NCBI GenBank assembly: GCA_018697195.1
Contig: CM031878.1
Span: forward strand, 65,669,145 to 65,733,144
Origin: Certhia americana
Lineage: Eukaryota; Chordata; Aves; Passeriformes; Certhiidae
Length of the DNA: 64,000 nucleotides
Direction of reading: 5' to 3'
The notes below the pieces were generated by a model that made no database searches, had not been told where the DNA came from, and saw only the letters and a list, made by a program, of their open reading frames with translations. Position 1 is the stretch's first letter; the number at the start of each line of letters is the position of its first letter. This document shows positions 34,578 to 48,908 of the stretch, one piece after another. The position numbers and the translations under genes were made by a program.

Positions 34578-37500
34578 TCGACTTTAAATTATTGGCAATC
34601 CTGTATCTGCAAGAGGCACTTGAAAAACTGTGCTTGCTGAGCTGTCTTGTGTGCTCATGAAGCAACGAAGCCCAGCAGGTGGCAATATAAGCACTTCTCG
34701 TAATTTGAAGTCTTTGAACTCTTGTTGTAATTCAATAGCATCATGATTTAGTCTTTCATAGGTCTGACTTGCATGGAAAATAAGTCTCAACACTAAAGGT
34801 GATTCTATTCACTAAAATAATGCAAATTCCACGTGTGAGAGTCTGTCATTCTTTCCATCTCTGGATCCTTCTTGTGTCTTTGGAATTTACCAAGTACTAC
34901 TGCATTCATCTCAGATTGGACAGTTTATAGCTGAGACCAGATTGCATCTAGAAACACACCTCAGATATTTTCTTTATTTCTGTAAGTTGAAAGGATGAGC
35001 TCTGACCAGAAATTTCTCCGAAAGTGCTGTTCTAAGCAGGTTTTACATATGACTTTACTTCACCAAGAAGTAAATATTCTCATATGGTTAATGTTTCAAA
35101 AGGTTTGCTCTATCTGCAATTAATCAGCTTCCTTCAAAACTATGACCTCTTTCTGCAGTATGACTTGAAGATCACTTCTTCTGGTGGCTAACATTGATTT
35201 CCAGCTCTCTTTGTACATAAAAGTACTGTGTAGAGAGGAATGAAAGTACTTGAGATTGGACTAGAATGTTTTATTTCTAAACAGACTCAAACAAGAAGTT
35301 ATGGGAATAGACATGTGAAGGGTACAAAGGACATATTAAAAGAAGAAGTTTATAGCCAAAATCTACTCTCATAAAGTGACCTGATTATCTGTATATGGTT
35401 AGAGAAATATATTGAGAAACTGAGTTATAGTTGACATCAAGTTTTCTTCCAGGCTTCTGGGTATTGAAGTTACTGGGGAACCCTTCAGGGTGAAACTAAG
35501 AACCGAAAGTGCTGGAGAGCCACTAAGAAGTCCACACAGACTGCTAAGGCATCTGATAGACACTAGTAAGAGTAATACTTTGCACTAGCGCTGCACCTTC
35601 TCTTCAGTGGTTCTCCAAGTACTTTAAAACCAGCCATTAATTCAGGCTTACAGCCTTTGTCAGGCAAGGCTCATTACCCACCACCACTCTAGAGCCGGTG
35701 AAACTGATTGTGGGGGTGCAACATTACAGATCAGTCCTGTTTTCCTCTGCCCACTCTAACCTCCAAATGGGCCCTGACACCGTGCCTAGGTTTGCTAGGA
35801 ACCTGAAGTTTGATGGAAGCCTGATCTTCTGAACTATAGCAGACAATGCAGAAGTTAAAATTAATATTTATTGTTGCAACCAGTTCTAGAATAAGTCAGA
35901 TGCAGATGGACCAATATGACTATGTAAAATCTTTGGCATTTTCTGAAAGGCTGATGAGAAACAGGTCTTTGCAAATACATTCACAAACAGGGATTATGGA
36001 GAACAGAACTGGTTACTTCTGCTCATGGTAGTACTGTTGCTTAAGAAATCTGTTGAGCAGCCTGCTCAATGCCAGGTCTTTTATTCCTCAGTAATATTTG
36101 TCTAATACCTGCTACTCACACTCCTGTCATGCATCTGGAGTGAAAGATGCACACACCACAAACCACCAACGTAGGAAAGAGAGGACAGTTCACTCCCAGC
36201 ATTCCTCCTGACTCCCAGAGGCCCCTGCTCAAGAAGGAATCCTTCAATAATTTCTCAAAACACCATGTGCCAGGATCCTTATGCTGTTTGAGAACAAGTC
36301 ACAGGATGCTATAAAAGCACCCATCTGACATGCTGCACAGTATTTTCTTAACATTTAGATACATTTAGCTTTCTGGTATACTATTCAATTCTTTTGGTTC
36401 TAATTATGTTTTTGGTTTTGTTTACTATTTTGCTCTTATGTTTTCTAAAAAATAATAAAATAGATCAATTCGTAAATGAAAAAAGAAGGATATAAACTCC
36501 AGAAAATGTGCTCTCTCAGGCCCAGTTGTAGCCCTAGTCACATATGAGGAGGAGGTCATGCGTGGAGGTCACACATGAGGAGGAGGTCACTGTTTGCCCT
36601 CTGAACCAGGCCTGGAGAGGGCTCATGATTTTCAAGTTAAGATTTGTTCCCAGCAGCAACATCAGGTTGCTTCTGCTGGCTGTGACAAGAGCTGTCAGTG
36701 AGAGAGATGAAGACCATTTCCTTTCTAAGTCAAACTGTCTGACAGACTCTCATGAGAGGAGACCACAGTCTGACAAGCAAGTCTCAGCACTGTGTCACAG
36801 TGCTGCTCGTGGTCTGTGACTCCCTGCCCTTGGGGCCCAGCCTTCAGACACAGGCACATATGGAAGAAAAGCACCAGGACTCTGACACACCATCTGGGGC
36901 TGATGAAAACAACTCAGAGGCGAGGCCACCCATTAAGCCCTGGGCACCAGCACCACCCTCTTCCCAGCTATTCAACATTACATGGACCCTCAGCTTGCAG
37001 ACTGGAGTCCTGTGCCTGGGGGGATGCATCTTGGCTGATGTGCTTTGACCTGGGGGAAGAGAAGTGGGAGGTAGCTGGGAGAAGGAGCACATTTGGGAGT
37101 TGCTGGGTGGAATTGTCAGCAGCTTCCATCCCTTTCCCACATCACTCCTCCCTGCTGTGTACCACCCACAGGCTGCACAGAGAAGTTTATTGGCTTAGTG
37201 GCAGCTTCTCATGCCCAGAATTGCCACCACTGTGTCACCACTTGGCTGCCCCCATCACAGAGTAATGCACATGGTGACAGAAGTGATTTCCATTGTGTGC
37301 TGGTCTCCCTGACAGCTCTGCCAGATGTCCACAGCCTGCTGCAGGCCTGGCACATATGGGAGATTCACAGTGACCAGTCACAAAGGATTGGATGAACATC
37401 ACTAAGAGATTTGGATTCACAAGTTTTGAAATATATTGAAGGATTATGATGGTCATTAGGTTACTTTTCCTAAGAAGGGGAAATACACATCATGCTCATC

Positions 37501-40009
37501 AGTTCAAATCTCTTGCTGCCCAAGAAGGTTCAAATCTCTTGCTGCCCAAGCTACATTTGTTTAAAAACCTGGGTGTTGAAAAATAAAAGACATACTAGTT
37601 AAGAAGGCGAAAAGGTGAGCCTTTTGGATTCTAGCATTTTTTCTTCAAGCCCTCCTGTTTCATCTTTTTTTTCCCCTCCCTCCTATTTTCATTTATTGTC
37701 TATATATCTGACCATATCTATATTATCTTGCTTTACTTTTCAACAGACATACTTTAAATGGTGCCAAATCTTGATGGGCAGAATTTGATTGTGTATGTCT
37801 GTGTATGCCACAGACTCAGAATTTTTGTAGATCAGAAACTTCGTGGAATATCATATTTTGGAGAGAGAAAAAAAAATGAAAGAAACTGAAACTTTGGTCT
37901 TGTTTACATCAGAGAATACAGTGAAATTGAGTTTGATTTCTGTGCATGTAATTGAGATCAGACTTTGGCTGAAGCCATGTATTTTGTCAAAGGTCACCTT
38001 TGGGATATTGATTAATTATAACCACCATGCTGTCTTTCCGGTGCAGGTGGTGCATTGTTATATTATGTGTTTATTCTCCCTAAGTATCTAACTTACTACA
38101 TCTGCAGACTTCCCAGTCTTTATGAAGTGTTCTGTAACAAGGAAGAAATTAATGGTCAAAATCAGCAATGAGCCACAGAAGTCAAATCTAGACTGGATCA
38201 TAAGAGCTGTGGCTGGGCCGGAAGGTATGGTTATAAAGTTTCAGCTCATCTAATTACTATGGAGAAGAACTGTATTGGGAGAAGATTTTTGGCATCTGCC
38301 AATACCCGTAGGTACTCAGCACCAGCTTAGGTAGGGCCCAGTGTTAGTACACACAGTGTAAAAAGAAATCGGACTATTCCCCACGCATGCGTGCAGGATT
38401 ACAGAGAACAGCAGGAATAGCATTTACAGAATCCTCCTGACCTTGAATTCACCTCATCCTTTTTCAGTACATAAACTACTGTAAATATCAGATGTGACAT
38501 ACTGCAGTTTGATGCAAGCCAGTACAAAATTGCATTTAAAGAAGAACCTCCCCTTTTAGCAACTGGGTAGAATCAAAGATGACCCATTTTCCACTTTTTC
38601 TTACATGCACCAGATATTTTCTTCTACAAGGTCTCAGTTACTACTAGAAACACAGTATATTTTGTGCAGTCATGACAAAGAGAACAGGCTTGCATTGCAC
38701 AGATTTTTATCCTGGTAATACAATTCACCTCAATACCTACAGAAAACACCAAGCAGAGTATTATTTTAAAGGGTGGCAAAGAACTACATTTAAAAGTAAA
38801 AGACAGTCATCCTAATATCTGCACCTTTTCCTTACTGAAGAGAGGAATGAAAGATGTGGTTCCTATGGTGTATTAGAACACAGGCAGGGCCAGTAAAGGT
38901 CCACACATATGCCGCTTCCAAGAATATAGACACAGATTTATTAAAATGCTGAGAATGTACAAAGAGAACCCCTGAACCTGGTTGTGGAGAAGAACATGCT
39001 AGATCCTGGATGATTGTCTACATTGAGGAAGTAACTGCTAGATAGTATGTTAGCATAAATTCCCAACAATCCCCCTGTATTCCCTTCTTCTTCAGTATCT
39101 CAGGATGCCAGGAGGAGCAGCTGCAGCTCTTGGAGGTGGACGTGTTAACCAACTCTACCCTGAGATCCATCCCAGTTTTCAACAGCAAGAATGGCCAGAC
39201 TCTATCTCCATGCCAGAGTCTCCCTTAGGGGAATGATGTTTCCCTTGCTTTTCAGACCAGGTGTCTGAAGAACTAACACCCTCCTTGATCTGCTGCATCC
39301 ACCGGTACCTTAGTTTCAGTTGGGTTTCTTTCCTCACCATGCACATCAGTCAGGCTCTGTCTCCAGCAGCCACTCTCCATGTGTTCATGTGATGGCCCAG
39401 CATGGGAACAGAACTTCAGGTCAGGTTGTGAGGTGGAGAAAAAAGAAAGTTCTATAAAATATGAAAGTGATTCCAAAAAATGCATCATTTTCCTCCACAG
39501 GAATTAACTGTATGTTACCTAATCAGTAAAAAATACATTTGAGAAGAAAACTTATCCTCTAATATGGAGAGGAATACTTCTAACTCAAACTTATCAGAAC
39601 ATTTCCTGAAGAAAGAACACAGCAACAAATATAGTGGGCAATGTCAGAGTTTTACAAGTGATAACCAGTTAAAAATTTTACAAAGAGTCAACTGAGAGGT
39701 TGATTCTTTGGAATTAGACCGGATATTAAGAATACTGTATTATGGGTTAACTTCTGCCAAACACTTGTCTTTTATCTTTGTTCATATCACAAGCTCTGAA
39801 TTCCAATTTCTGTATCTATCAATTGCTAGGAACAATAATAAAAAAGTGCAGGTACAGTGCATCAGTAATGTAATTAATCTCTGCCAAGTATATGGAAAAA
39901 TTTACCTGAAATACTTTAAAATGGTTGGAGGTTGGGGTGCGCTTTCCTATAGAATTTTTTTCCCAGAAGTTGCTAAGAAGCTAAGTGCTGGGTGCTTTTC
40001 AGTGCTCAT
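34578..40009. other. Intergenic sequence, no gene recognised
   Basis: Mostly AT-rich unique sequence. A block at about 36530-37400 is noticeably richer in G+C and opens with a near-duplicate ATGAGGAGGAGGTCA; it may be an old insertion that I cannot classify. A 26-bp tandem duplication lies at 37502-37550. No splice-supported exons were found. Confidence 0.5.
37502..37550. repeat. 26-bp tandem duplication
   Basis: Two identical copies of GTTCAAATCTCTTGCTGCCC plus AAG, offset by 26 bases. The lack of divergence indicates a recent duplication. Confidence 0.9.
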
Positions 40010-40670
40010 GGGTGCTTAGGAACAAACAAAAGAAGCAGCAAAGGCAGAGAGGCACCACTTCACCCTGGGCAGTTTTCTGCTCTAGGGAAAAGGCCAGGAC
40101 TGCGTGTCTCAGCGCAGCGGAGAGCTCTCACCATCCTTCACCTGGAACTCGGTCGGACCACCGTCTCTTCGTGTGTCCCCTGGGATTTTGGGAACCCGTT
40201 CCCTCCCTGCCCTGCCAGGAGCTCCTTCTCCCTGCCCTGCATCCATGGCTTCTTCAGTTTTGTTCGAGGTCTCCCCACGCTGTGTTTCTGCAGCCCCTGC
40301 CCAGCCAGGACATGCCAACAGCTCCAGCCACTGCCAACCCTCGGATACATCTCATCCTCCCAGGACTGCTGCTGGCTCTAGTAGCTTGTGACAGTACTGA
40401 GGGGGGTGGGGGGGTGCCAGAGGAAAACTGCAACTGGGTTGTTGTTTTTTTTCCTTGTCTTCTCTAGTTCAGTTTGTCGTCAATATTATAGTTATTATTG
40501 TTAATTTACCTTGTTAGACTAACTAGTAAAGAACTGTTATTCCTACCCTCGCACCGTTGCCTGAGACCCCCCTTCAATTTTAAGATTATAACAAGCCCAA
40601 GGGAAGTTTCCATTCTTTTTTTTGGTTCCCTAGCAGACACCCCTGTCTTTCCAAACCAAGACAAAAATTC
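40010..40670 (+). mobile_element. ERV-type LTR fragment (songbird-like repeat)
   Basis: A G+C-richer block with sharply different composition from its flanks, ending in a segment I associate with a common songbird ERV LTR. Its features are AGTAAAGAACTGTTATTCCTA, TTGCCTGAGACCCCC, TAGCAGACACCCCTGTCTTTC and a final CCAAACCAAGACA. A G-rich stretch lies at about 40398-40412. The left part (about 40010-40386) may be internal or flanking element sequence; its open frames have no recognised retroviral domain. Boundaries are estimates and I see no matching second LTR in the window. Confidence 0.5.
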
Positions 40671-42109
40671 ATAAAAGTATTATTTTCTGTTCTCTATCAC
40701 TTGCCTGAAAAATATTTTAAATTTGTAGTTATACAAATTTCTTAAAGTATTTGTTTTTCTTAGTTACTAAAAGCCAGTAAATGCTTAAAGAGAAAATCAT
40801 CCAACTTCCAAACTTTATAGCTATACCCCTGCAAACAACCCAACATACAACAGTAGTGTGCCCTGTGTGTTTGTGGAAAAAAAAAATAGGTAAAGAACAG
40901 GAAGAACCAAAGGCTACTTCAGAAGTTCTAAGGAGATGAAATATGTATGGAAGGCTTTTTTTTTTTGTTTCAGCATGTTTGTTGTACAGCTCATTTACTA
41001 TGTTTTCACGAAGTGTGAAATGTGTTCACAATTCTGGGTGCAACACAAACATGTCATTCTTTAAAACTTGATATATGGTACCAGGAAACACCATAGGGAT
41101 GGATTTTATCAAAAAGCGGGCTGGGTGAACCTGTCAAGTTGAAAGGCATCAGTAGACAAAAGATTATCATTCCCTGGTGGCTTCATTTTTACAATACCAG
41201 CTCCATTTTAATTTTGTTCTGTTGGAACATGAGCTATGTGCTGTTTCTGGAAGGAGATACTCTGCTTTAAAAACGAGGACAAAATCTTGTGACAAGCAGC
41301 AAAAGACTCTTTGTTGATGTCTGGAGTACTCCAAAGGGTCTGATCTCAGCTCTGTCACTAAAGTGCCCTGCACTGCCATGTAGTGCTTCAATTTCCAAGT
41401 GGGATACTGCTACTTAGCTTTCCCAGTGATGTTATTTCTCTGTCTCAGGCATGCACTTCAATGAGGGGATTGCAGAAGTTCAGTTTACAGTGCTGCTGTT
41501 GTTAGTCACAAAGCATGACAAACTAAAGACTAACTGCTTTCTTGTGCCACTGAAATGACCTTTTCCTTTCTTTAGGGTCTTGGATTTTATCTGTGTGTCT
41601 GCTGTGCTTTTGTGTAAATTTGTGTAAAGTCTTTTTAGCAAGAAACCCCTAAAGCTAAAATCCTGACCCTGGAAGCCAAAAAAACCCAAAAAAACAAAAC
41701 AAAACAAAACAAAATTCCATTGATTTTGGTGCAGGCAAAAGATTCTGGGACATTTACCTGACATAGTTCTTTAAATAGGCTGAACTATATTAATTGCTTA
41801 TCTCTGAATAGTAGCATTTTCTGTCTTTTTATCAGGGAAGTTGCCATTATTTTCTTCTGTGGCACAGAGTTTCAAAACAGTCTTGGCTCATTGCACACAC
41901 ACAAAAAAATTATGATCTGTTAGCAATAAATGCTTAAGTGAAGCAACTCTAGATTTACAAAACAATACCCATAATCTGTGTGGTTTTGAAAATTCTGCTT
42001 TTTCCTGTAGATGCAAATTTCTCACCAAATTTTTCAACCTGTAGTTATCTCTAAAAGACAATTTATTTAGATTGATGAATGGCTTGTTCTATTTTTTAAT
42101 ATAAGTGGA

Positions 42110-42129
42110 TAATAATAATAATAATAATA
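42110..42129. repeat. (AAT)n trinucleotide microsatellite
   Basis: About seven AAT units in AT-rich intergenic DNA. Confidence 0.9.
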
Positions 42130-45100
42130 GTAGAATAATTAATTATTTTGAGCCATGATTTCAAATTTTAATAGCATAAGTTTACATATACTTCAAGTCA
42201 AGTCAAATTTCATGCTTTTTTCTGTATTAGAAAATGAAGAGTTCCACTAATTATTCTCTGGCCTCTTATGCAAGAGGGTTTTCAGTACCTTTGATCATTC
42301 TTCATTTCTTCTCTTTATTGCCTAATGTATTTCATAAACATTAGTTTTCTCTCCTTCATGGCAGAGGAATAAAAAACTGATGATGCTGCACAGTTATAAT
42401 CCCTTAAGTGCTTTGTAATAAAATATAAACAAAAGAGTCACTGCTGAGTGAAATAAATGTAAAATACTAGTCTGTATAAAAATTTTGTGGAAGAATATTT
42501 TTTAAAGGAAAAACAAGAAAAGAGGTGGTGAAAGATTATCACATCATTCTCTAATGCACCAGTGCCCTGCATAGCTTATGCCAGCCTTTAAAATGGAACT
42601 CTGATTTCATCCTTTTTATTGGGCTTTTTTATATTCTTAATTTTCCAGTGCATATAGGAACTGCTTTCATTAAAGTTTGGGAATTAAAAGACTTTTTTTC
42701 TTGTTTTCTTTTTATGCTTATATAGTGTTTACAGTGTCTTGGAATGTTTCTCCAAAACATACTTGTTTCCGAAGAATAATGGCACTGGGCCCTTCTCTCG
42801 GTGAAGTGGGCAAACTAAACAACATCATTTTTCAAGGAAGCAGCATCAACAAAAATAAAAATACAAACATTATTTGGAAAGTACCCGATTTTGCTGTTCA
42901 GTCCTCCTGACTAAATGTTCCTTCTGATTTGAATTTACACCCACTGAGACCCCAGTTCTGCAGTGTCCTGCATGTGTTCAGGCACCAACCCACCAGCCAC
43001 ATCACCACAGAAGTCACAACATCCTTTTTCTCTATGTGCAGTATTGCTCACCTACATTAATCTGTCACATTTAATTTACAGTGTATGAATAAAGGGTTTT
43101 GTAATTGTGACTAAAGTGCTTGTTGAAAACTTTTCAATAGGAATGATACAGAAAATAATTCACAGAAATAAATTAAGGGTTTTTCACCTGCACTTTGAAA
43201 CCAGTTCCAATACTACTAGATGAGAATTTACATTACTGATGTGACCCTCATTTGAGCTACAAAAAGGCAGCTATCTTTATTCCAGCTACTGGCTTCTCCT
43301 TGGGTGGCAATGCAATTTTGTGCGAAGAGAATCAGGCTTACTGGGTAAGATGGTAAAACCTGTAAAACCTGCAGCTTCTGTGTATCAAAACACTGACACA
43401 AAATAGCTCTAAAGCTGCTAAGCTTTATAACAGAAAAAAAGCTTAGCTTTTTTTTACAAAGCTCTAATCTTATGACAGAAGCCCAAATGCTAGTCGTTCG
43501 AAATAATAGTCAGGACTTGATGCCATCACAGCCTGTATGAGCCTAAAATAAATACAACTAAAAGGAGGGCAAATATATACTGAGTTTTCTTGCAGTAAAG
43601 CAAACTAACAGAAACACCTTCATACTTGGAATTCAATATTTCAGTGCCCGTTTTGTGCTTAAAACCAAACCAAAGCATGCCAAAACTCACACTTAGAAAC
43701 AATGTACTTTCATTTTGGAGTACTTTTAAAAAATAATAAAATACAAAAAGATATGACAGGCTGAGCAGGCTGACAGCAACCCTTTTTCATGGCAATTCAG
43801 TTATGAGAAAATACACCAAGACTTGCCAATTCCAGGTTCAGTCACATTGTCTGCCTTTGGGGATGTAAGCTGTTCCTTTTAGTGTATTCCAGCCATCATG
43901 CAATCCAATACCTGCGAAGTCTGGAAGCAGCCTTGTGAACTGCTTTATTTTAAAGCCTTCCACTTTGTATACTGCACAGAATACTTCTTGGAAGACACAA
44001 GTTTTTCCTCCCAGGAGAGTATCAAAGCAATCAATGCAAAGAGCATCTGTATCCTCCTTTGCAAAAAGAACATTTCATGCAACATGAATAATGTCTCTTA
44101 GAAGCAGAGGAACTTTCTTGTTTGTTTAATCCTTTCTGAAGTGACCCAAAATTCAAATCTATTTGCAGCCTGAATAGTGTCAAGCTGAACTTGTCAATCA
44201 TTTCAGGATGAGCTCTATTATGATGGAAAAGGATGGTACTGCTTACTTACTGCCACAACATTTAGATTGTGACACTGCAACCACAGATGAAATCTTCAAA
44301 ATTTGTCCTACTAGTCATTAACATCAGCAGAATGCTGGATGTTCATCAGCAGGATGGCAAACCTTGGAAATGAGGAGTGAAAAAAGGTTAGAAAAATATT
44401 TTGCTTTTTTATTTTCCTTCTGAATTTGCATGAACTCAGACGTATTTGAAATGTATGTTTTTCCTTTTAAAGTTTTATTATCAAAGATACATTTGATAAA
44501 CAGGTGTTTAAAATGTTTAGTTCCACCTTGTCCTTCATTTCCTGAGACCAGTGCTTCAGTAATTCTAACATAAGAGCCAGACCATCAGCTTAGCGCTTCT
44601 TTCTCTCAACACAAAGGAAAATATTTAGGGTCTTGATTAAGCCCTGTCTGCCACCCATGCCCATTTGGGAGGCTGAATCACACCATGATTAGTGAGACTG
44701 CTGAAAGCCCTGGCCAGCACAGCACAGAGCTTCTGGGCAAGGGAGGAGCCAAAGCATCAGAAAGGGCTGCATTGAGGATCCTGAGCCCTCATCAAGCTGC
44801 TGGTCCTAAGGAGCACCTTCCACCCTTCCCTCCCTGCCAGTAAAAGCTGCATCTAACAGAGCCAGAGAAGCCAGAACAAGTCTTCCTTGTGGCCTCCCGT
44901 AACTGGTTTTAGGTGGTAGAGGATCTCAGTTCAAAGGAATATCTCAATGTACCAGCAGGAATTTGTTGCTGTTGTTGCATGCTTCCCATACCGTTTGATA
45001 CGAAGGATAATTGATGTAGTTTTTCCTTAATTTTGAGCACTGCACATACAGTAGAAAAAGATAACTGTAATAATAATAATCCAAAATCCAAAAGGATCAA

Positions 45101-48100
45101 TTATATCCATAGGAAGAGAAGCCTCTGCCCGTGACATTTGCTTGCAGCTTCTTTGGATCAGATACATTTGGATCTGACACATCTGTGGAGCCATTAGCAG
45201 CGAGTGCCTTTCATGAGACGTTGCCTCTGATATTTTTATCATACTCTACAGACATTATATCATGAGAGCACTGTCAGTGTGGTGCTCTGATACAGTATGA
45301 CACGGAGTTTTTCCATAATGTAGCTGAAACTGTCACAAGAAATAGCTTAGCATGGGTGGTATGTGAGGGCATGCAGCTTGTGTGCTGGGAGAGTTGTTTA
45401 AAGTAGTGAAAAGCATAATTTTGTAGTAAGAACCAAGAGACTTAGTCTGCATTTCTTTTATTGTTGCCAATGGCAGCTTCTTTCATCCAAAGAGATTAAA
45501 ATATGCTCTTAAGTGCCTGAAAAGCCCTGGAATGTGTGGTTTACAGCAGTACAAAGAACTGACCTATAATTACAAATAGACATGGCACTAGTAATTTATT
45601 TGGTAAGCTTCTGAAATGCTGACTGTTTCATTCCTTCGTATAGATTGAATTTAGGTTGTACAAAAGCAGGCAAAGCAGGAGATCATTGTTTCCCCCCCAC
45701 CTCCCCTTCCCCCAGGAACTCAAACAAAGCATGTTATTTCTGGATGTAGTCTGGATCTGAATGTTTTCTTTCCTTCAGAATCCATGGCATCAAAGCATCC
45801 ATGGCTCTGTCTAACCCAAGCTGAAGCTGGTCAGTTGTTTCTTATATGACACTCTTAGTGACAGGGGTTGCCCACTTTAATACACTGGTCTCTGCAGATA
45901 AAGCAAGAGGCCAACAAGGAGACTTCACAGTGATTTGGAATAGCTTATAGACATCACCTTTCTGTACAAACCCCATTGTAGAAACCCTTGCCACCTTTGC
46001 AAGCATCAGAAAAGTCCAGACACTCATTAATTTCCCTGTGCCAAGTGAAAAGACTTTGGCAGAGACTTGTCAGCAGAAAATGCAGGCCTTTGTCTTTACA
46101 GTTCATTTGATATACTTGTTCTGTCTCTCCTGTAAGACTGAAATGTACCCATCACCTGTGTCCAGAGGACTAGCCCTCAAAACATGGCTTAAAGAGTGAA
46201 ACTATGAATTCTGTCTTATATAGATGAACTAGTGACTGAGTTTGTGGCTATTGTTCTAAGTCAGCTCTTCAATTTTTGTAAGAAATCAGATTTTTGGTAG
46301 TATATCGGACATTAAAAAGTGAAATCCACGTTTATTTTCATCTCACATGTTGCCTTACTTCAGCAATTACATATTCTGAGCTGGAAGAGCCAAAATTAAT
46401 TACTACAGAAACAGAAGAAAAGTAAGCTAACAGGGCAACTCTGTGTCAAGAAAGCTTAATTGGGAATTTCAGATTTAAGAGTTAAATAAGGATTCTTAAT
46501 GTCAGTCCTAAATAATGAAGGAGATTACTTCAGGACCAACATTTTGGAAAGAGTCAGTAATAGCTGGATCAGTTGCTTGCTGTTATGTTTTTCTGCCACT
46601 TCCTTCTTCATGGTCCTCATAATTCATGAAATTACATTAGCTGAAACTCTGATTCCTTAAAAACAATTTTGCTTTTAACATAAAAAATTATCTTTAGTGA
46701 GTACTATGACAGGAAGCATGGTAGTTAAACTGTTTTAAATAGCATTTACTGTAAAGTAAGTGTTGTGATGCTGTATGCTACAGGCAGCAGCTGGAAATGG
46801 AAGATGTTCCTGATGCTTGCTGGAGAGAAAGCTGGAAGGGTCTTCCTACACAGGTGCAAGCTCCACTGCCTGTGCCCCAACAGGCAGATGGTGACAGGTC
46901 TGTTCCCATCTGGAGGTGATTTCAGTAGTGATAGTCAAGTGCTGTAATTCAGTAGGGCCTTCTGAGTGTTTTGCTGAAGGGCAAACGTGCTACATCAGGC
47001 CCACTGCAATGCCAAGGCACTGTAGCTTCAGCCAGCCCATATCAGCCTCTCACACAGGCATGCTCTCAGAGCCAAACTCAGAAACTGAGCTCTAATGTTG
47101 CCATTCTTTTCATATATTTAAGAAATTGGAACTAATTCCATCACAGATTTTCCCATATATGGTATTTAAAGGGAAATTAACAGCACCAAAAAAGAGTTAA
47201 ATTTGATGGTTATTTGTTATAAATAAGTAATGGAGAGTATCCAGCAGTATCCAGCAGCAGCAGAAGACAAACTTCATCATCTTTTCTTCAAGGATATAAA
47301 AGAGGTAGCATGACAATCTGTACAAGAAAAAAATCACATTAAATTTGCCGTTGTAAATGGGGAAGTAACACAAGAGATTTAACTTACAAAGAAAACTTGT
47401 TGAAGGCTCCCAGAAGACAAAATATTTTGGTTGGGATATATGGCAGAACTTTACTCATTCCAGTTACAGGCATGAAGCACAGCTAGGTGAACAGAAAAGA
47501 AGAAATCTCCATGCCTCAGTTAAGATTTATTTCCCATGCCAAAGGGTAGCACACAGCAATGTGGATATTTTTTATCTCCGTACTGTCCAGACTTGGTTTG
47601 AGTTCTTCTGTAATGCATTTCTAATTTGGTATCTTTTCCCTCATTTTGCTGTCTATTTTGCCTGTGGCCTGCTTACTTTGGCTAGTTACCCCTTCAGTCT
47701 TCTCTACCACCCCATGGACAGAAAGTCTTTCTTCTCTGGTCTATATTAACCTACTTGTTACTGCTTTCTCCATGGATTTCTCATTATGTATCAAATTTCA
47801 CCAAGAAAATAGTGAAAGATATGAGTGAATTTTTGGATAACTTTCCCGGATATTTATATTTCCAGAAAAGGTGAACACAAAGAACAGGTGAACTTTCCAT
47901 GGTATTTTCATAGTATTTTTGTTTTCCAGAGGCATACCAGTTTGCTGTGATTGTTACAGCTGACCAGAAAATATGAAAATTCTGTGCTAGCACAATACAC
48001 TGTGGTGTATCAATGTTTCAGGAGGGAAGCTGGGGAGCAAGTAAATATGTTTCTTTTGCCATTTCTAGTTACGTCCAGTAACAACATTGCAATGCACTCA

Positions 48101-48908
48101 ACCATTAGGATAGTCAAATATTTCAGCTCATAAGGAGTACGGCTTCATAAAGGGAAGAGCTTGCATTTACTCTTCTTATGCAGGAGCAGAAATCATTTCA
48201 GTAAAGATTGGTCTGATGTAGTGTCAAAAATTCCTTTTAAAAGCAAATGGATGTACTTCCATGTTCAAACATGAGGTGATAGATCTAACTCCTGCCCTAC
48301 TTTTTAGGCTGTTAGTCTCCTTGACTGAAAATCTTACGTGATAAACTTTTCATGAATTAGACTTCAAGGATTATAGCTGAGAAAAACACTGACTTAAAAA
48401 GGTGTTCTCTCATGTGTAAGGAGAAAGGTTTATCCAGCTTAATCCTCTCTTTGCACAGCTTATACTTATTACCATGGCATGGGTCCCTAATACTTTTGTA
48501 GCTAAAAATCGGTCAGCATTTCTCCACTCATCTCATTGAACAGCACCCACATGTTATTCTTTAATGCCTCTTAAATTTCATCAGGATATGTGTTTTAAAT
48601 AATTTGCTTTGACTAAACAAGGCCCATAGGTATTTATACCTCTAGTTGTCTGGGGTTGTACACAGTTTTATGGAGTTTGAAAATATGACATAACATCAAA
48701 AACATAAAAAAAAAACCCAACAAAACCAAACCAACCAAAAAAGCTACCACAAAAACCCAAGAAAACAGCAGTGAGGAACTTATTCCTTGGCTTTTAATGA
48801 TGACACATTGGTGGAGTAAATAATTGTGTATCACATCAACTAACTGCATTTTTTTGCCCGTCCACATAATTTCCTCCATAAATCTAAAAGACAATGAATG
48901 AACCTAGG

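Noticed and set aside
34264..34665. Frames crossing the 100-N gap
   Set aside because: Open only because N and poly-T contain no stop codons.
38382..38393. 12-bp palindrome CACGCATGCGTG resembling an NRF1 or Z-DNA site
   Set aside because: Single site in AT-rich intergenic DNA without a CpG island or promoter context.
39985..40467. 160-codon frame near the LTR
   Set aside because: Lies in LTR-like sequence with overlapping frames and no retroviral domain.
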